Source of the DNA: an uncultured Acidobacteriota bacterium
GTDB lineage: Bacteria > Acidobacteriota > Terriglobia > Bryobacterales > Bryobacteraceae
NCBI GenBank assembly: GCA_902826685.1
Contig: CADEFT010000009.1
Span: 62,001 to 126,000, forward strand
Length of the DNA stretch: 64,000 nucleotides
Direction: 5' to 3'
This document shows, one piece after another, positions 26,984 through 34,596 of the stretch (positions are counted from its first letter, which is position 1; each line of letters opens with the position of its first letter). The translations under genes were made by a program, and so were the position numbers. The notes beneath the pieces were generated by a model. It saw nothing but the letters and a program-made list of their open reading frames with translations. It searched no databases and was not told the DNA's origin.

Positions 26984-29226
26984 CCGGACGTGTGCTGCCG
27001 GCTTGTCTGCTGGCGCTCACGCTCTATGGCCTGTTCGCCAATAATTTGTTGGCCCAGCCGGTGTGGACGCGCGATGGACTGGCGCGCTTGCTCGTGTTCG
27101 CGGCCGCCTTCGGTGGCTGGACGCTGCTCGGGCTGCGGCTGATTCCCCGCTGGCTGCCGCATCTCACGGCGTGGGTTGCGCTCACATATACCACGGCTAT
27201 CGCCGGGCCGGCCGCGGTGGGAACGCTGCTGCTGTTTCTGGCTTCCTCGTGGGCGCTCGGCAGCGCGATCACTGGCGGCGTGGCTGCCATGCTGGTTGGC
27301 GCGTGCTTTTACGCTCTGCTGTTGGGGCTCACCATTTCCTTTCCGGTTCACTACGCCGCCGTCTATCTGGCGGTGCTGGCGATTCCTCTGCTTTGGCGCC
27401 GGAATCTGTTCGCGCGCCTTCACGCACCGGGCTCCGTGTCGAACAAGGAAGCCGCCGCTGGCTGTTTGTTGCTGGGCATTCTGATTCTCCATCTGCTGGC
27501 GGCACTTCAGCCGGAGAGTGGTGCCGACGCGCTCTCGGTTCACCTGGCCGTTCCCGCCTCGATGGCCACTCATCATCAATGGACGATCGACTTCCGCCAC
27601 ACTACCTGGGCCCTGATGCCGCTGACCGCCGATTGGACTTACACCGCCGTCTACCTGCCCGGAGGCGCGGCCGCCGCCAAGCTGCTGAACTTCAGCTTCC
27701 TGGCGGCAACCGTCGCCTTGCTGTATGACCTGCTGCGGCGCCATCTGTCATCGGCGGCGAGTCTGGTTCTCTGTGCCCTCTATGCTTCAAGCCCGATCCT
27801 GCAACTGGTGACGGGGTCGCTGTTCGTCGAAAATTTCTGGACCGCGATGCTGCTGGCGGGATTCGCCTCGCTGGCGCATCCGGCGGCCTGCGGGATTTTG
27901 TTAGGCACGGCGATCGCTTCGAAATACGGCGCGGTGTTCTACGCGATCCCGGTGCTGATGCTGTTGGCCCGCCGCCACCAGACTCGAAGGCTTCCGTTGG
28001 CGCTGCTGCTTGCCGTGTGTTTCGCGGCACCGCCCTATCTGCGCGCTTTTCTTGAAAGCGGCAATCCCGTATTTCCTTTCTTCAACACCGTCTTCCATTC
28101 GCCCCACTTCCAGTCGCGCGAAGCTTTTGCCGATACGCGCTTCAATCTGCCGCTGACATGGCGCACTCTTTACGACCTGACGTTTCACACCTCGCGCTAT
28201 CTGGAAGGCCAGGACGGCGGGTGGGGCTTTGCGTACTTGATCCTGGTTCCCATCGCCTTACTCAATTGGCGCCGCAACGCGGCGCTGGCGGTGGCGCTGC
28301 CTTACGCGATTCTGAGTTTCCTGGCGCAATCGAACGCGCGGTATCTCTGCCCGGCGCTGCCTCTGTTCACGCTGGCGGGCTGGCGCATTCCGATGGCGGC
28401 GGCGCTTGCGCTGATTCCGTTCCAGATCTACTTTCTGGCGGCTTCCGGATGGCAACACAAAGGCTTCGACCGCCGTATGGAAGATCCCGCGCCGGTGCAG
28501 GCTCTGATTGAATATCTCAATCGCACTCATCCCGGCGAGCCGGTGGCCTTCTTTGAAACCAATCAGATCGCCGGACTGGCGAGCAAGGCTTACACCGTGA
28601 GCTGGCACAATCATGCTTTCTGGCGCGCCGTGCTGGAGGTGGATTCTCCGCGCGCCTGCCTGAACCTGATGTCGAGCCATGGGCTGCGCTTGTTTATCGC
28701 TCCGATGGATCTATCCCGTATCTCACGGCCCTCCGTACGCCAGTTCCTGGCCGCCTATACACGGCCTGAGGCCGAGTACGCGGGCTGGCGCGTTTCGCGC
28801 CTGGAGCCGGATTGGGCGCGCCAGCCCACCGCTGTTCTTGAGCCCGGCAGCCACGACGACATGGATCCGCGCATCGAGTTTCAGGGCGCATGGGATGGAG
28901 ACCGGCAGTTTGCTCAGCCCGCCAATGGATCCGTCACCTACTGCTCCGTGCCCGGCGCCTTGTTCCGGTTCCGGTTCCGCGGCCGGACGATCGCCTACGT
29001 CTACACCAAGGCGGCCAACCGCGGGATCGCGGAAGTGCGGATCGATGGCTCCCCGCGCGCCGCGATCGACCTTTATTCCTCTGAAACGGCCTGGCAGTCG
29101 AAAACCGTATTCGGCGGTCTCGACGATGGGGAACACACCTTCGAAGTCCGCGTCACCGGGCGCAGGAATCCGCAGGCTACCGATGTCTATGTCGATCTCG
29201 ACCAGGTGATCGTCGAATCGAAGTGA
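26980..29226 (+). CDS. GT-C type polytopic membrane glycosyltransferase with C-terminal beta domain
   Basis: 748 residues from the ATG at 26980, which overlaps the previous stop (ATGA). About 12 membrane helices fill residues 1-500, with an acidic motif (LQPESGADALSVHLAVP) at the start of a large extracytoplasmic loop, as in ArnT/PMT-type GT39 enzymes that use polyprenyl-phosphate sugars. Residues 510-620 form a soluble alpha/beta part, and 620-748 look like a beta-sandwich (LDDGEHTFEVRVTGRRNP), perhaps carbohydrate-binding. Coupling to the GT2-GtrA-methyltransferase gene points to a two-gene glycan-transfer unit. Acceptor unknown. Confidence 0.75.
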   Translation: MTGRVLPACLLALTLYGLFANNLLAQPVWTRDGLARLLVFAAAFGGWTLLGLRLIPRWLPHLTAWVALTYTTAIAGPAAVGTLLLFLASSWALGSAITGGVAAMLVGACFYALLLGLTISFPVHYAAVYLAVLAIPLLWRRNLFARLHAPGSVSNKEAAAGCLLLGILILHLLAALQPESGADALSVHLAVPASMATHHQWTIDFRHTTWALMPLTADWTYTAVYLPGGAAAAKLLNFSFLAATVALLYDLLRRHLSSAASLVLCALYASSPILQLVTGSLFVENFWTAMLLAGFASLAHPAACGILLGTAIASKYGAVFYAIPVLMLLARRHQTRRLPLALLLAVCFAAPPYLRAFLESGNPVFPFFNTVFHSPHFQSREAFADTRFNLPLTWRTLYDLTFHTSRYLEGQDGGWGFAYLILVPIALLNWRRNAALAVALPYAILSFLAQSNARYLCPALPLFTLAGWRIPMAAALALIPFQIYFLAASGWQHKGFDRRMEDPAPVQALIEYLNRTHPGEPVAFFETNQIAGLASKAYTVSWHNHAFWRAVLEVDSPRACLNLMSSHGLRLFIAPMDLSRISRPSVRQFLAAYTRPEAEYAGWRVSRLEPDWARQPTAVLEPGSHDDMDPRIEFQGAWDGDRQFAQPANGSVTYCSVPGALFRFRFRGRTIAYVYTKAANRGIAEVRIDGSPRAAIDLYSSETAWQSKTVFGGLDDGEHTFEVRVTGRRNPQATDVYVDLDQVIVESK

Positions 29227-29247
29227 CATGCTAACGTGTAGGTTTCC

Positions 29248-30135
29248 ATGGATACGTTTCAGCAAACCGTCTTCAAGCTCAAGCAGTACTGGTCCGATCG
29301 CGGCTGCATCATCCAGGAACCTTACGACGTGGAGGTCGGCGCGGGTACGATGTGTCCGGAAACCTTTCTGCGCGTGCTTGGACCCGAGCCATACAACGTC
29401 GCCTACGTGCAGCCTTCGCGCCGCCCGGCCGACGGCCGCTATGGCGAGAATCCAAATCGGCTCTACAAACACCAGCAGCTTCAGGTGATCCTCAAGCCGG
29501 CGCCGGCCGACATTCTGGAGCAGTATCTCGGCTCGCTTGAAGCCATCGGCATCGATCTCACCAGGCACGACCTGAAATTTGAAGAAGACAACTGGGAAGC
29601 GCCGACGCTGGGCGCCTGGGGCGTGGGGTGGCAGGTGATGATGGACGGCCTCGAGATCACGCAGTTCACCTATTTCCAGCAGTGCGGCGGCGTCGATCTG
29701 GACCTTGTGCCGGGGGAGATCACTTACGGGCTGGAGCGCCTGGTCGCCTTTCTGCAAGGCTCGTCGAGCGTTTATGACATCGATTGGACGCCCCGGTTCA
29801 AATACTCGGCGGTGCGCCTCGCCGAGGAAGTGCAGCATTCGGTCTACAACTTCGAGATGGCCGATATCGGCACGCTGTGGCAGCTTTTCAATCTGCATGA
29901 GAAGGAATGCCAGCGGTTGGTGGACGCTTATGCCAAGTACGCCGAGAAGAAGCGTTTCCCGGTGCTGGCGGCCTATGACCAGGTGCTGAAATGTTCGAAC
30001 CTGTTCAACCTGCTGGATGCCCGCGGCGCGATTTCGGTGACCGAGCGCGTGGGTGTCATCGCCCGCGTGCGCAAACTCGCCGTGGGCGTGGCGGGTTTGT
30101 GGATCGATCAGAATACACCCGCGCAGGCGGCTTGA
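29248..30135 (+). CDS. glyQ: Glycyl-tRNA synthetase alpha subunit
   Basis: Catalytic subunit of the alpha2-beta2 bacterial glycyl-tRNA synthetase. 295 residues, the normal size. Conserved motifs include [62 protein letters not shown] and [12 protein letters not shown] (class II motif region). The beta subunit gene glyS, normally adjacent, is not in this window; the next gene is an HD protein one base downstream. GlyQ cannot charge tRNA alone, so glyS must be elsewhere. Confidence 0.98.
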   Translation: MDTFQQTVFKLKQYWSDRGCIIQEPYDVEVGAGTMCPETFLRVLGPEPYNVAYVQPSRRPADGRYGENPNRLYKHQQLQVILKPAPADILEQYLGSLEAIGIDLTRHDLKFEEDNWEAPTLGAWGVGWQVMMDGLEITQFTYFQQCGGVDLDLVPGEITYGLERLVAFLQGSSSVYDIDWTPRFKYSAVRLAEEVQHSVYNFEMADIGTLWQLFNLHEKECQRLVDAYAKYAEKKRFPVLAAYDQVLKCSNLFNLLDARGAISVTERVGVIARVRKLAVGVAGLWIDQNTPAQAA

Positions 30136-30136
30136 T

Positions 30137-30706
30137 ATGGACCGCGAGAAGGCCTGGGCGATCCTCTGTGAGTTCGTGCAATCCGATGCGCTGCGGCGGC
30201 ACTGCCTCGCCGTCGCCACGTGCGTGGAAGCCTACGCGCGCGCGCAGGGCGAAGACGCCGAGAAGTGGGCGGTCACGGCGCTGCTGCACGATTTCGATTG
30301 GGAGATTCATCCGGCGCTGCCCGACCATCCGGTGAAGGGCGAGGCGATTCTGGCCGAGCGCGGCGTCTCAGAAGAAATCCGCCGGGCGATTCTTTCGCAT
30401 GCCGATTTCACGGGCGTTCCGCGCGAGTCGGCTCTTGAAAAGACGCTGTTCGCCTGCGATGAACTGGCCGGCTTCCTAACCGCCGTTTCCTACGTGAAGC
30501 CGGGCCGCTCGATTCATGAAGTGGACACGGCGTCGGTACGAAAGAAGATGAAGGACAAGGCGTTCGCGCGCGCGGTGAATCGCGACGACATCGTGAATGG
30601 GGCGGCCCAGATGGGCGTCGATCTCGACGGGCATATCGCCTTCTGTCTGGAGGCGATGAAGCAAAACGCCGAGGCGCTGGGCATCGCGGGCACGCCCAAG
30701 ACCTGA
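30137..30706 (+). CDS. HD domain-containing phosphohydrolase
   Basis: 189 residues from the ATG at 30137, one base after the glyQ stop. HD-fold metal ligands are visible: RRHCLAVATCVE (first His), TALLHDFDWEIHP (HD), LSHADFTG (His) and LFACDELAGFLTA (Asp). Family members hydrolyse phosphoester bonds of nucleotides; the substrate here is unknown. It lies between glyQ and coxB, all on one strand with gaps of 1-2 bases, so the three are probably co-transcribed, although no functional link is evident. Confidence 0.9.
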   Translation: MDREKAWAILCEFVQSDALRRHCLAVATCVEAYARAQGEDAEKWAVTALLHDFDWEIHPALPDHPVKGEAILAERGVSEEIRRAILSHADFTGVPRESALEKTLFACDELAGFLTAVSYVKPGRSIHEVDTASVRKKMKDKAFARAVNRDDIVNGAAQMGVDLDGHIAFCLEAMKQNAEALGIAGTPKT

Positions 30707-30708
30707 CC

Positions 30709-31488
30709 ATGCTGCTGCCGCTTTGCATCCTTCTGGTAACGCTGGTCACGGCCGCAGGGTTCGTCGTGCGCCGCTGGTGGTTTCCGCCACCCATCAATGA
30801 ATACGCTTCGTGGTTCGATTCCTATTTCAACCTGAACCTGGCGGTGACGGGGGTGGTGTTCGTGCTGGTGCAACTGGCGCTGGCCTGGTCGATCGCGCGG
30901 TTTCGAAACCGCCCCGCCCGGCACACGGAAGGCAACAACCGGCTGGAATGGATTTGGACCGTGTCGACACTGGTGGTGTTTGTATCGGCGGCGGCGGCGG
31001 GGGAACGGCTTTGGTCGGCCTTTCAACTCACGGCAAGCCCCACAGGCGCGCTGGTGATCGGCGTTTCGGGCAAGCAGTTTGCATGGAATTTCCGCTACAC
31101 GGGGGCCGACGGTAAGTTCGGCCGGACGAAAGTTTCCCTCATCAACGACGCCTCCGGCAATCCGTTCGGATTGGACGATTCCGACGAGGCTTCGAAGGAC
31201 GACATCACCAGTTCGCAGTTGCATGTTCCGGCGGGCCGCCCTATCGAGCTGAGGATGACGTCGCACGACGTGCTGCATAATTTCTTCGTGCGCGAACTGC
31301 GCATCAAGCAGGATCTGGTGCCGGGCATGGAGATTCCGCTGCGCTTCCGCGCCGACAAGCCGGGCACCTATGAAATCGCCTGTTCGGAATTGTGCGGACT
31401 CGGCCATCACCAGATGCGCAGCGCGCTGGTGGTAGTGACGGCGGAGGAATTCGAATCCTGGCTGCGCGGAAAGGCGTCGGAGCGATGA
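30709..31488 (+). CDS. coxB: Cytochrome c oxidase subunit II with CuA site
   Basis: 259 residues. Two membrane helices (about 1-22 and 42-66, plus a third hydrophobic stretch near 84-100) precede the periplasmic cupredoxin domain. The CuA ligands are present: the His in HDVLHNFF and the CSELCGLGHHQM cluster (CxxxCxxxHxxM) near the C-terminus, plus QFAWNFRY for electron entry. No fused cytochrome c domain follows, so this is an aa3-type rather than caa3-type subunit. It overlaps coxA by 4 bases. Confidence 0.97.
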   Translation: MLLPLCILLVTLVTAAGFVVRRWWFPPPINEYASWFDSYFNLNLAVTGVVFVLVQLALAWSIARFRNRPARHTEGNNRLEWIWTVSTLVVFVSAAAAGERLWSAFQLTASPTGALVIGVSGKQFAWNFRYTGADGKFGRTKVSLINDASGNPFGLDDSDEASKDDITSSQLHVPAGRPIELRMTSHDVLHNFFVRELRIKQDLVPGMEIPLRFRADKPGTYEIACSELCGLGHHQMRSALVVVTAEEFESWLRGKASER

Positions 31489-33170
31489 GCTTTTTGCGCC
31501 GCTATGTTTTCAGCACCGATCACAAAGTGATCGGCATTCAGTACTACCTGCTGGCGCTGTTCGCGGTCTTCGTGGGAATCGCGTTTTCGGTGATCATGCG
31601 CTTTCATTTGAGCTATCCGGAAGCAAAGGTGCGCCTTTTTGAATGGCTTTGGCCGGCCACGGCATCGGGCGGCGTGATGACGCCCGAACTTTACCTTTCC
31701 CTGATGACGATGCACGGCACCATCATGGTGTTTTTCGTGCTCACCACGGCGCCGCAAAGCGGCTTTGGGAATTACTTCATCCCATTGCAGATCGGCGCCG
31801 AGGACATGGCGTTCCCGGTCCTGAACATGCTTTCGTTCTGGACGACGCTCGTCGCATTCCTGGTGCTGTGCGCGGCGTTTTTCGTGGAAGGCGGCGCGCC
31901 GCTTTCCGGCTGGACCGCCTATCCGCCGTTGAGCGCGGTGGGCTCGATCGCGGGCCCGGGCCAGGGCCTCGGTCAGACGCTGTGGGTGGTAAGCATCGCG
32001 TTGTTCTGCGCCGGCTCACTGATGGGCGCTATTAACTTCATCACGACGATTCTCGATCTGCGCGTGGCCGGCATGTCGCTGATGCGGATGCCGCTCACCG
32101 TGTGGTCCTGGTTCGTCGCGGCGCTGATCAGCCTGTTCGCCTTCGCCGTGCTGATTGTGGGGGGCGTGCTGCTGCTGCTCGATCGCGAAGCGGGCACCAG
32201 CTTCTTTCTGCCCGCCGGGCTGCTGATCAACGACCGGCTGCTGCCGAACGACGGCGGATCCCCGCTGCTGTTCCAGCACCTGTTCTGGTTCTTCGGCCAC
32301 CCGGAGGTTTACATCGTGATTGTGCCGGGCATGGGCGTGGTTTCGACGGTGCTTTCGGTGTTCTCGCGCAAGCCGGTGTTTGGATACAAGGCGATGGTGA
32401 TCGCCATGTTCAGCATCGGGCTGCTGGGTTTCATTGTCTGGGGCCACCACATGTTCTCAAGCGGCCTCAACCCTTATTCGGCGATAGCATTCTCGGTGCT
32501 GACGCTGGCCATCGGTACGCCGTCGGCGATCAAGACCTTCAACTGGATCGCCACAATCTGGGGCGGCCAGTTGCGGTTGAACGTGGCGATGCTGTGGGCG
32601 CTTGGGTTCGTTTCGCTATTTGTCTCCGGCGGCATCACGGGCCTTTACCTGGGCCAGCCGGCGCTTGACAGCTATTTCCACGACACCTATTTCGTGGTGG
32701 GCCATTTCCATCTCATCATGGGCGTGGCGGCCATCTTCGCCATCTTCGCGGCGACGTATTATTGGTATCCGAAAGTAACCGGAAGATACTTGAGCGAGAC
32801 CATCGGCCGCATTCATTTTTACGTGACGTTTCTTGGCGTGTACGGCATCTTCATTCCAATGCACTACGCCGGTCTGGCGGGCAATCCGCGCCGCTATGCC
32901 GACTTTGCGCAGTACGATTTCCTGAAGGACCTCACCGTACTACACAAGTTCATCACGCATACGGCGTTCACCACGGCGGCGGTGCAACTGCTGTTTCTGT
33001 TCAGCCTGTTCTGGTGCGTCCGGCGCGGGCGGCTGGCGGGAGAGAATCCATGGCAGGCGACGACGCTTGAATGGGCGCACCATCCGGCGGCGGTGCATCG
33101 CGGCCCTTATGAATACAGCGTGCCCGGATCGCGCAAGGATTTCGTCATGCAGAACGAGACGGCTTCTTGA
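31485..33170 (+). CDS. coxA: Cytochrome c oxidase subunit I (heme-copper oxidase, A-type)
   Basis: 561 residues from the ATG at 31485 overlapping the coxB stop. Twelve-helix oxidase core: FSTDHKVIGIQYY at the N-terminus, MTMHGTIMVFF with a heme a His, FFGHPEVYIVIVPGMG with the CuB His and the cross-linked His-Tyr pair (HPEVY), WGHHMFSSG with two CuB histidines, and FVVGHFHLIMG with the heme a/a3 histidines. The HPEVY tyrosine marks an A-type proton-pumping oxidase. Catalyses reduction of oxygen to water in the inner membrane, so the organism respires aerobically. Confidence 0.98.
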   Translation: MSFLRRYVFSTDHKVIGIQYYLLALFAVFVGIAFSVIMRFHLSYPEAKVRLFEWLWPATASGGVMTPELYLSLMTMHGTIMVFFVLTTAPQSGFGNYFIPLQIGAEDMAFPVLNMLSFWTTLVAFLVLCAAFFVEGGAPLSGWTAYPPLSAVGSIAGPGQGLGQTLWVVSIALFCAGSLMGAINFITTILDLRVAGMSLMRMPLTVWSWFVAALISLFAFAVLIVGGVLLLLDREAGTSFFLPAGLLINDRLLPNDGGSPLLFQHLFWFFGHPEVYIVIVPGMGVVSTVLSVFSRKPVFGYKAMVIAMFSIGLLGFIVWGHHMFSSGLNPYSAIAFSVLTLAIGTPSAIKTFNWIATIWGGQLRLNVAMLWALGFVSLFVSGGITGLYLGQPALDSYFHDTYFVVGHFHLIMGVAAIFAIFAATYYWYPKVTGRYLSETIGRIHFYVTFLGVYGIFIPMHYAGLAGNPRRYADFAQYDFLKDLTVLHKFITHTAFTTAAVQLLFLFSLFWCVRRGRLAGENPWQATTLEWAHHPAAVHRGPYEYSVPGSRKDFVMQNETAS

Positions 33171-33184
33171 CGCCGGCCGCCGCC

Positions 33185-33748
33185 ATGCAACCAGCCTCGG
33201 GAGTCAAACGCCGCGCCTCCTACACTGGGCTCTATGCGTTCCTGGCTTCGGTGATCATGTTCTTCGCCGGCTTCAGTTCGGCGCTGGTGGTGCGGCGGGC
33301 GGGAGCCAAGGATTGGAAGCCCGTTCCGATGCCCGACCTGATCTGGATGAACACGGCGGTGCTGGCGGCTTCGAGCGTGATGGCGGAAAAGGCCCGCCGC
33401 GATTTGCGCAAAGGCGACCGGACGCGGTTCAACGCCGCCTGGGCCCTGGCGACGCTGCTCGGGTGCCTGTTTCTCTACTTACAGGTGCAGCTTTGGTACC
33501 GGCTGCGCGATGCGGGCGTATATATGGAATCGAACGTCAGTGGAGCTTTCTTCTATCTGGGCACGATCGCGCATGCGATCCATCTGGCGGGCGGCGCGGC
33601 GGCGATGATGTATCTTTCCTATCGCGCGGTGCGGCTGGAACTTGGACCCGGAAGGCGTACGGGAGTAGATGTCGCCACTTTTTACTGGCACTTTCTGGGG
33701 GTGCTTTGGGTTTATTTAGTGGGTTTGTTTTGGTTTCTGGCGGCGTGA
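33185..33748 (+). CDS. coxC: Cytochrome c oxidase subunit III
   Basis: 187 residues with five hydrophobic helices. The C-terminal signature DVATFYWHFLGVLWVYLVGLF matches the subunit III YWHFxxxxW motif, and FFYLGTIAHAIHLAGG matches helix IV. The length fits the short CtaE-type subunit III that lacks the first two helices. I prefer the ATG at 33185; a TTG at 33167 overlapping the coxA stop is an alternative giving six more residues. It ends the apparent glyQ-HD-coxBAC gene string. A decayed copy of its 5' end occurs at 38643. Confidence 0.93.
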   Translation: MQPASGVKRRASYTGLYAFLASVIMFFAGFSSALVVRRAGAKDWKPVPMPDLIWMNTAVLAASSVMAEKARRDLRKGDRTRFNAAWALATLLGCLFLYLQVQLWYRLRDAGVYMESNVSGAFFYLGTIAHAIHLAGGAAAMMYLSYRAVRLELGPGRRTGVDVATFYWHFLGVLWVYLVGLFWFLAA

Positions 33749-33763
33749 CACGGTGTTTCAGTT

Positions 33764-34060
33764 CTAAGCCGACAGCGCCGGGTCGTATCGACGCACGTGA
33801 ATCTTGCCGGCACGCTTGCGTGCTTGAAAAATATCGTACGCCGACTGCATCCCCATGAGCGTCTCCATCTTTGGCCCAAACGCCTTCTCGATGCGCAGCG
33901 CCATGTCCCCGGTTAGATCGACGTTTGCGTTGAGCAGGCCGGACAGGGCTTGCCGGGATACACCCAACACCCTGGCAGCGCGCGTCACGGTGAGGCCGTT
34001 GGCCTCGACAATCTCGGTTCGAATCACTTCTCCGGGATGCGGCGGGTTGTGCATCGTCAT
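33764..34060 (-). CDS. higA: HigA-type antitoxin (XRE/addiction-module helix-turn-helix)
   Basis: 98 residues. The opening HNPPHPGEVIRTEIVEANGLTVTRAARVLGVSRQ (here cited in part: PPHPGEVIRTEI, TRAARVLGVSRQALSGLL) is the hallmark of HigA antitoxins, with a helix-turn-helix at about 25-48 and a short C-terminal extension. It neutralises the upstream toxin and should repress the pair through the palindrome at 34365-34381. Nine bases separate it from the toxin gene; toxin-first order is typical of higBA. Confidence 0.93.
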   Translation of the reverse strand: MTMHNPPHPGEVIRTEIVEANGLTVTRAARVLGVSRQALSGLLNANVDLTGDMALRIEKAFGPKMETLMGMQSAYDIFQARKRAGKIHVRRYDPALSA

Positions 34061-34069
34061 GCTTGGCTC

Positions 34070-34354
34070 CTAATGATAGTCCTCGAAATCAACATCCATC
34101 AACTCGTCGTTCTCAATGCGGAAGGTCAACCGCCAGTTCCGCGTCGCGTGAAGGCTCCAGGTGCCCTTTCTGCCACCAGTGAGAAGGTGGACCTTCCACA
34201 ACGGCCATGCCTTCAATTCCTCGACGTCCTTCATCTGGTCCAGAACAGCAAACATGGCACGAAGCTTTGGGACAGCCGGGGAAGGGAGACCCTTAGCAAG
34301 CCCAGCCTCGTAAAGGTCCCTCAATCCTTTGTGCCTGAAGCGCCGGATCTTCAC
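34070..34354 (-). CDS. higB: HigB/RelE-type ribosome-dependent mRNA interferase toxin
   Basis: 94-95 residues of the RelE/ParE fold: VKIRRFRHKGLRDLYEAG at the start, PKLRAMFAVLDQM, and the catalytic beta sheet WSLHATRNWRLTFRIEND with basic residues typical of HigB. The start is GTG at 34354 or the adjacent TTG at 34357; both lie only a few bases from the predicted transcription start, so the mRNA would be leaderless. The fold looks intact, so the pair is probably active. Confidence 0.92.
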   Translation of the reverse strand: MKIRRFRHKGLRDLYEAGLAKGLPSPAVPKLRAMFAVLDQMKDVEELKAWPLWKVHLLTGGRKGTWSLHATRNWRLTFRIENDELMDVDFEDYH

Positions 34355-34361
34355 CAACTAT

Positions 34362-34390
34362 AGTGTAAGGTGTCACTTTACGGCTGTCAA
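34362..34390 (-). promoter_or_regulatory. higBA promoter with embedded operator palindrome
   Basis: On the minus strand a perfect -35 TTGACA (34390-34385) is followed by a 17-base spacer and TACACT (34367-34362, four of six matches to TATAAT). The spacer and -10 carry a near-perfect palindrome, GTAA-a-GTG-a-CAC-c-TTAC (34381-34365), a likely HigA site that would block RNA polymerase. Transcription would begin about 34355, at the toxin start codon. Confidence 0.75.
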
Positions 34391-34596
34391 GCTGAGGCTG
34401 CGGATGTACGTGACTTCATAGGCGCCCCAGGTCATCGTCAACTGTCCGTAGCCGCAGCGGTCTTCGGCGGAATCTTTGACGAGGCGGCCTATCACAGCTC
34501 ATGTCCGGCGAGTTGAAGCGTCTTGGATTCCCAGGCTGTCGGCACGGCCTTCCACCAATGATTTCAGCACGACGGATTCGTGCGGTATGAAAGCCT
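34373..34596 (-). other. Gap between higB and the TonB receptor; possible gene relic
   Basis: One minus-strand frame reads as protein-like sequence through this gap except for a single in-frame stop (TGA at 34499-34501). It gives about 33 residues including PHESVVLKSLVEGRADSLG, then about 41 residues including RCGYGQLTMTWGAYEVTYI, ending inside the higBA promoter. I do not recognise the family. It could be the tail of a decayed gene or chance; no ribosome binding site was seen. Confidence 0.2.
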
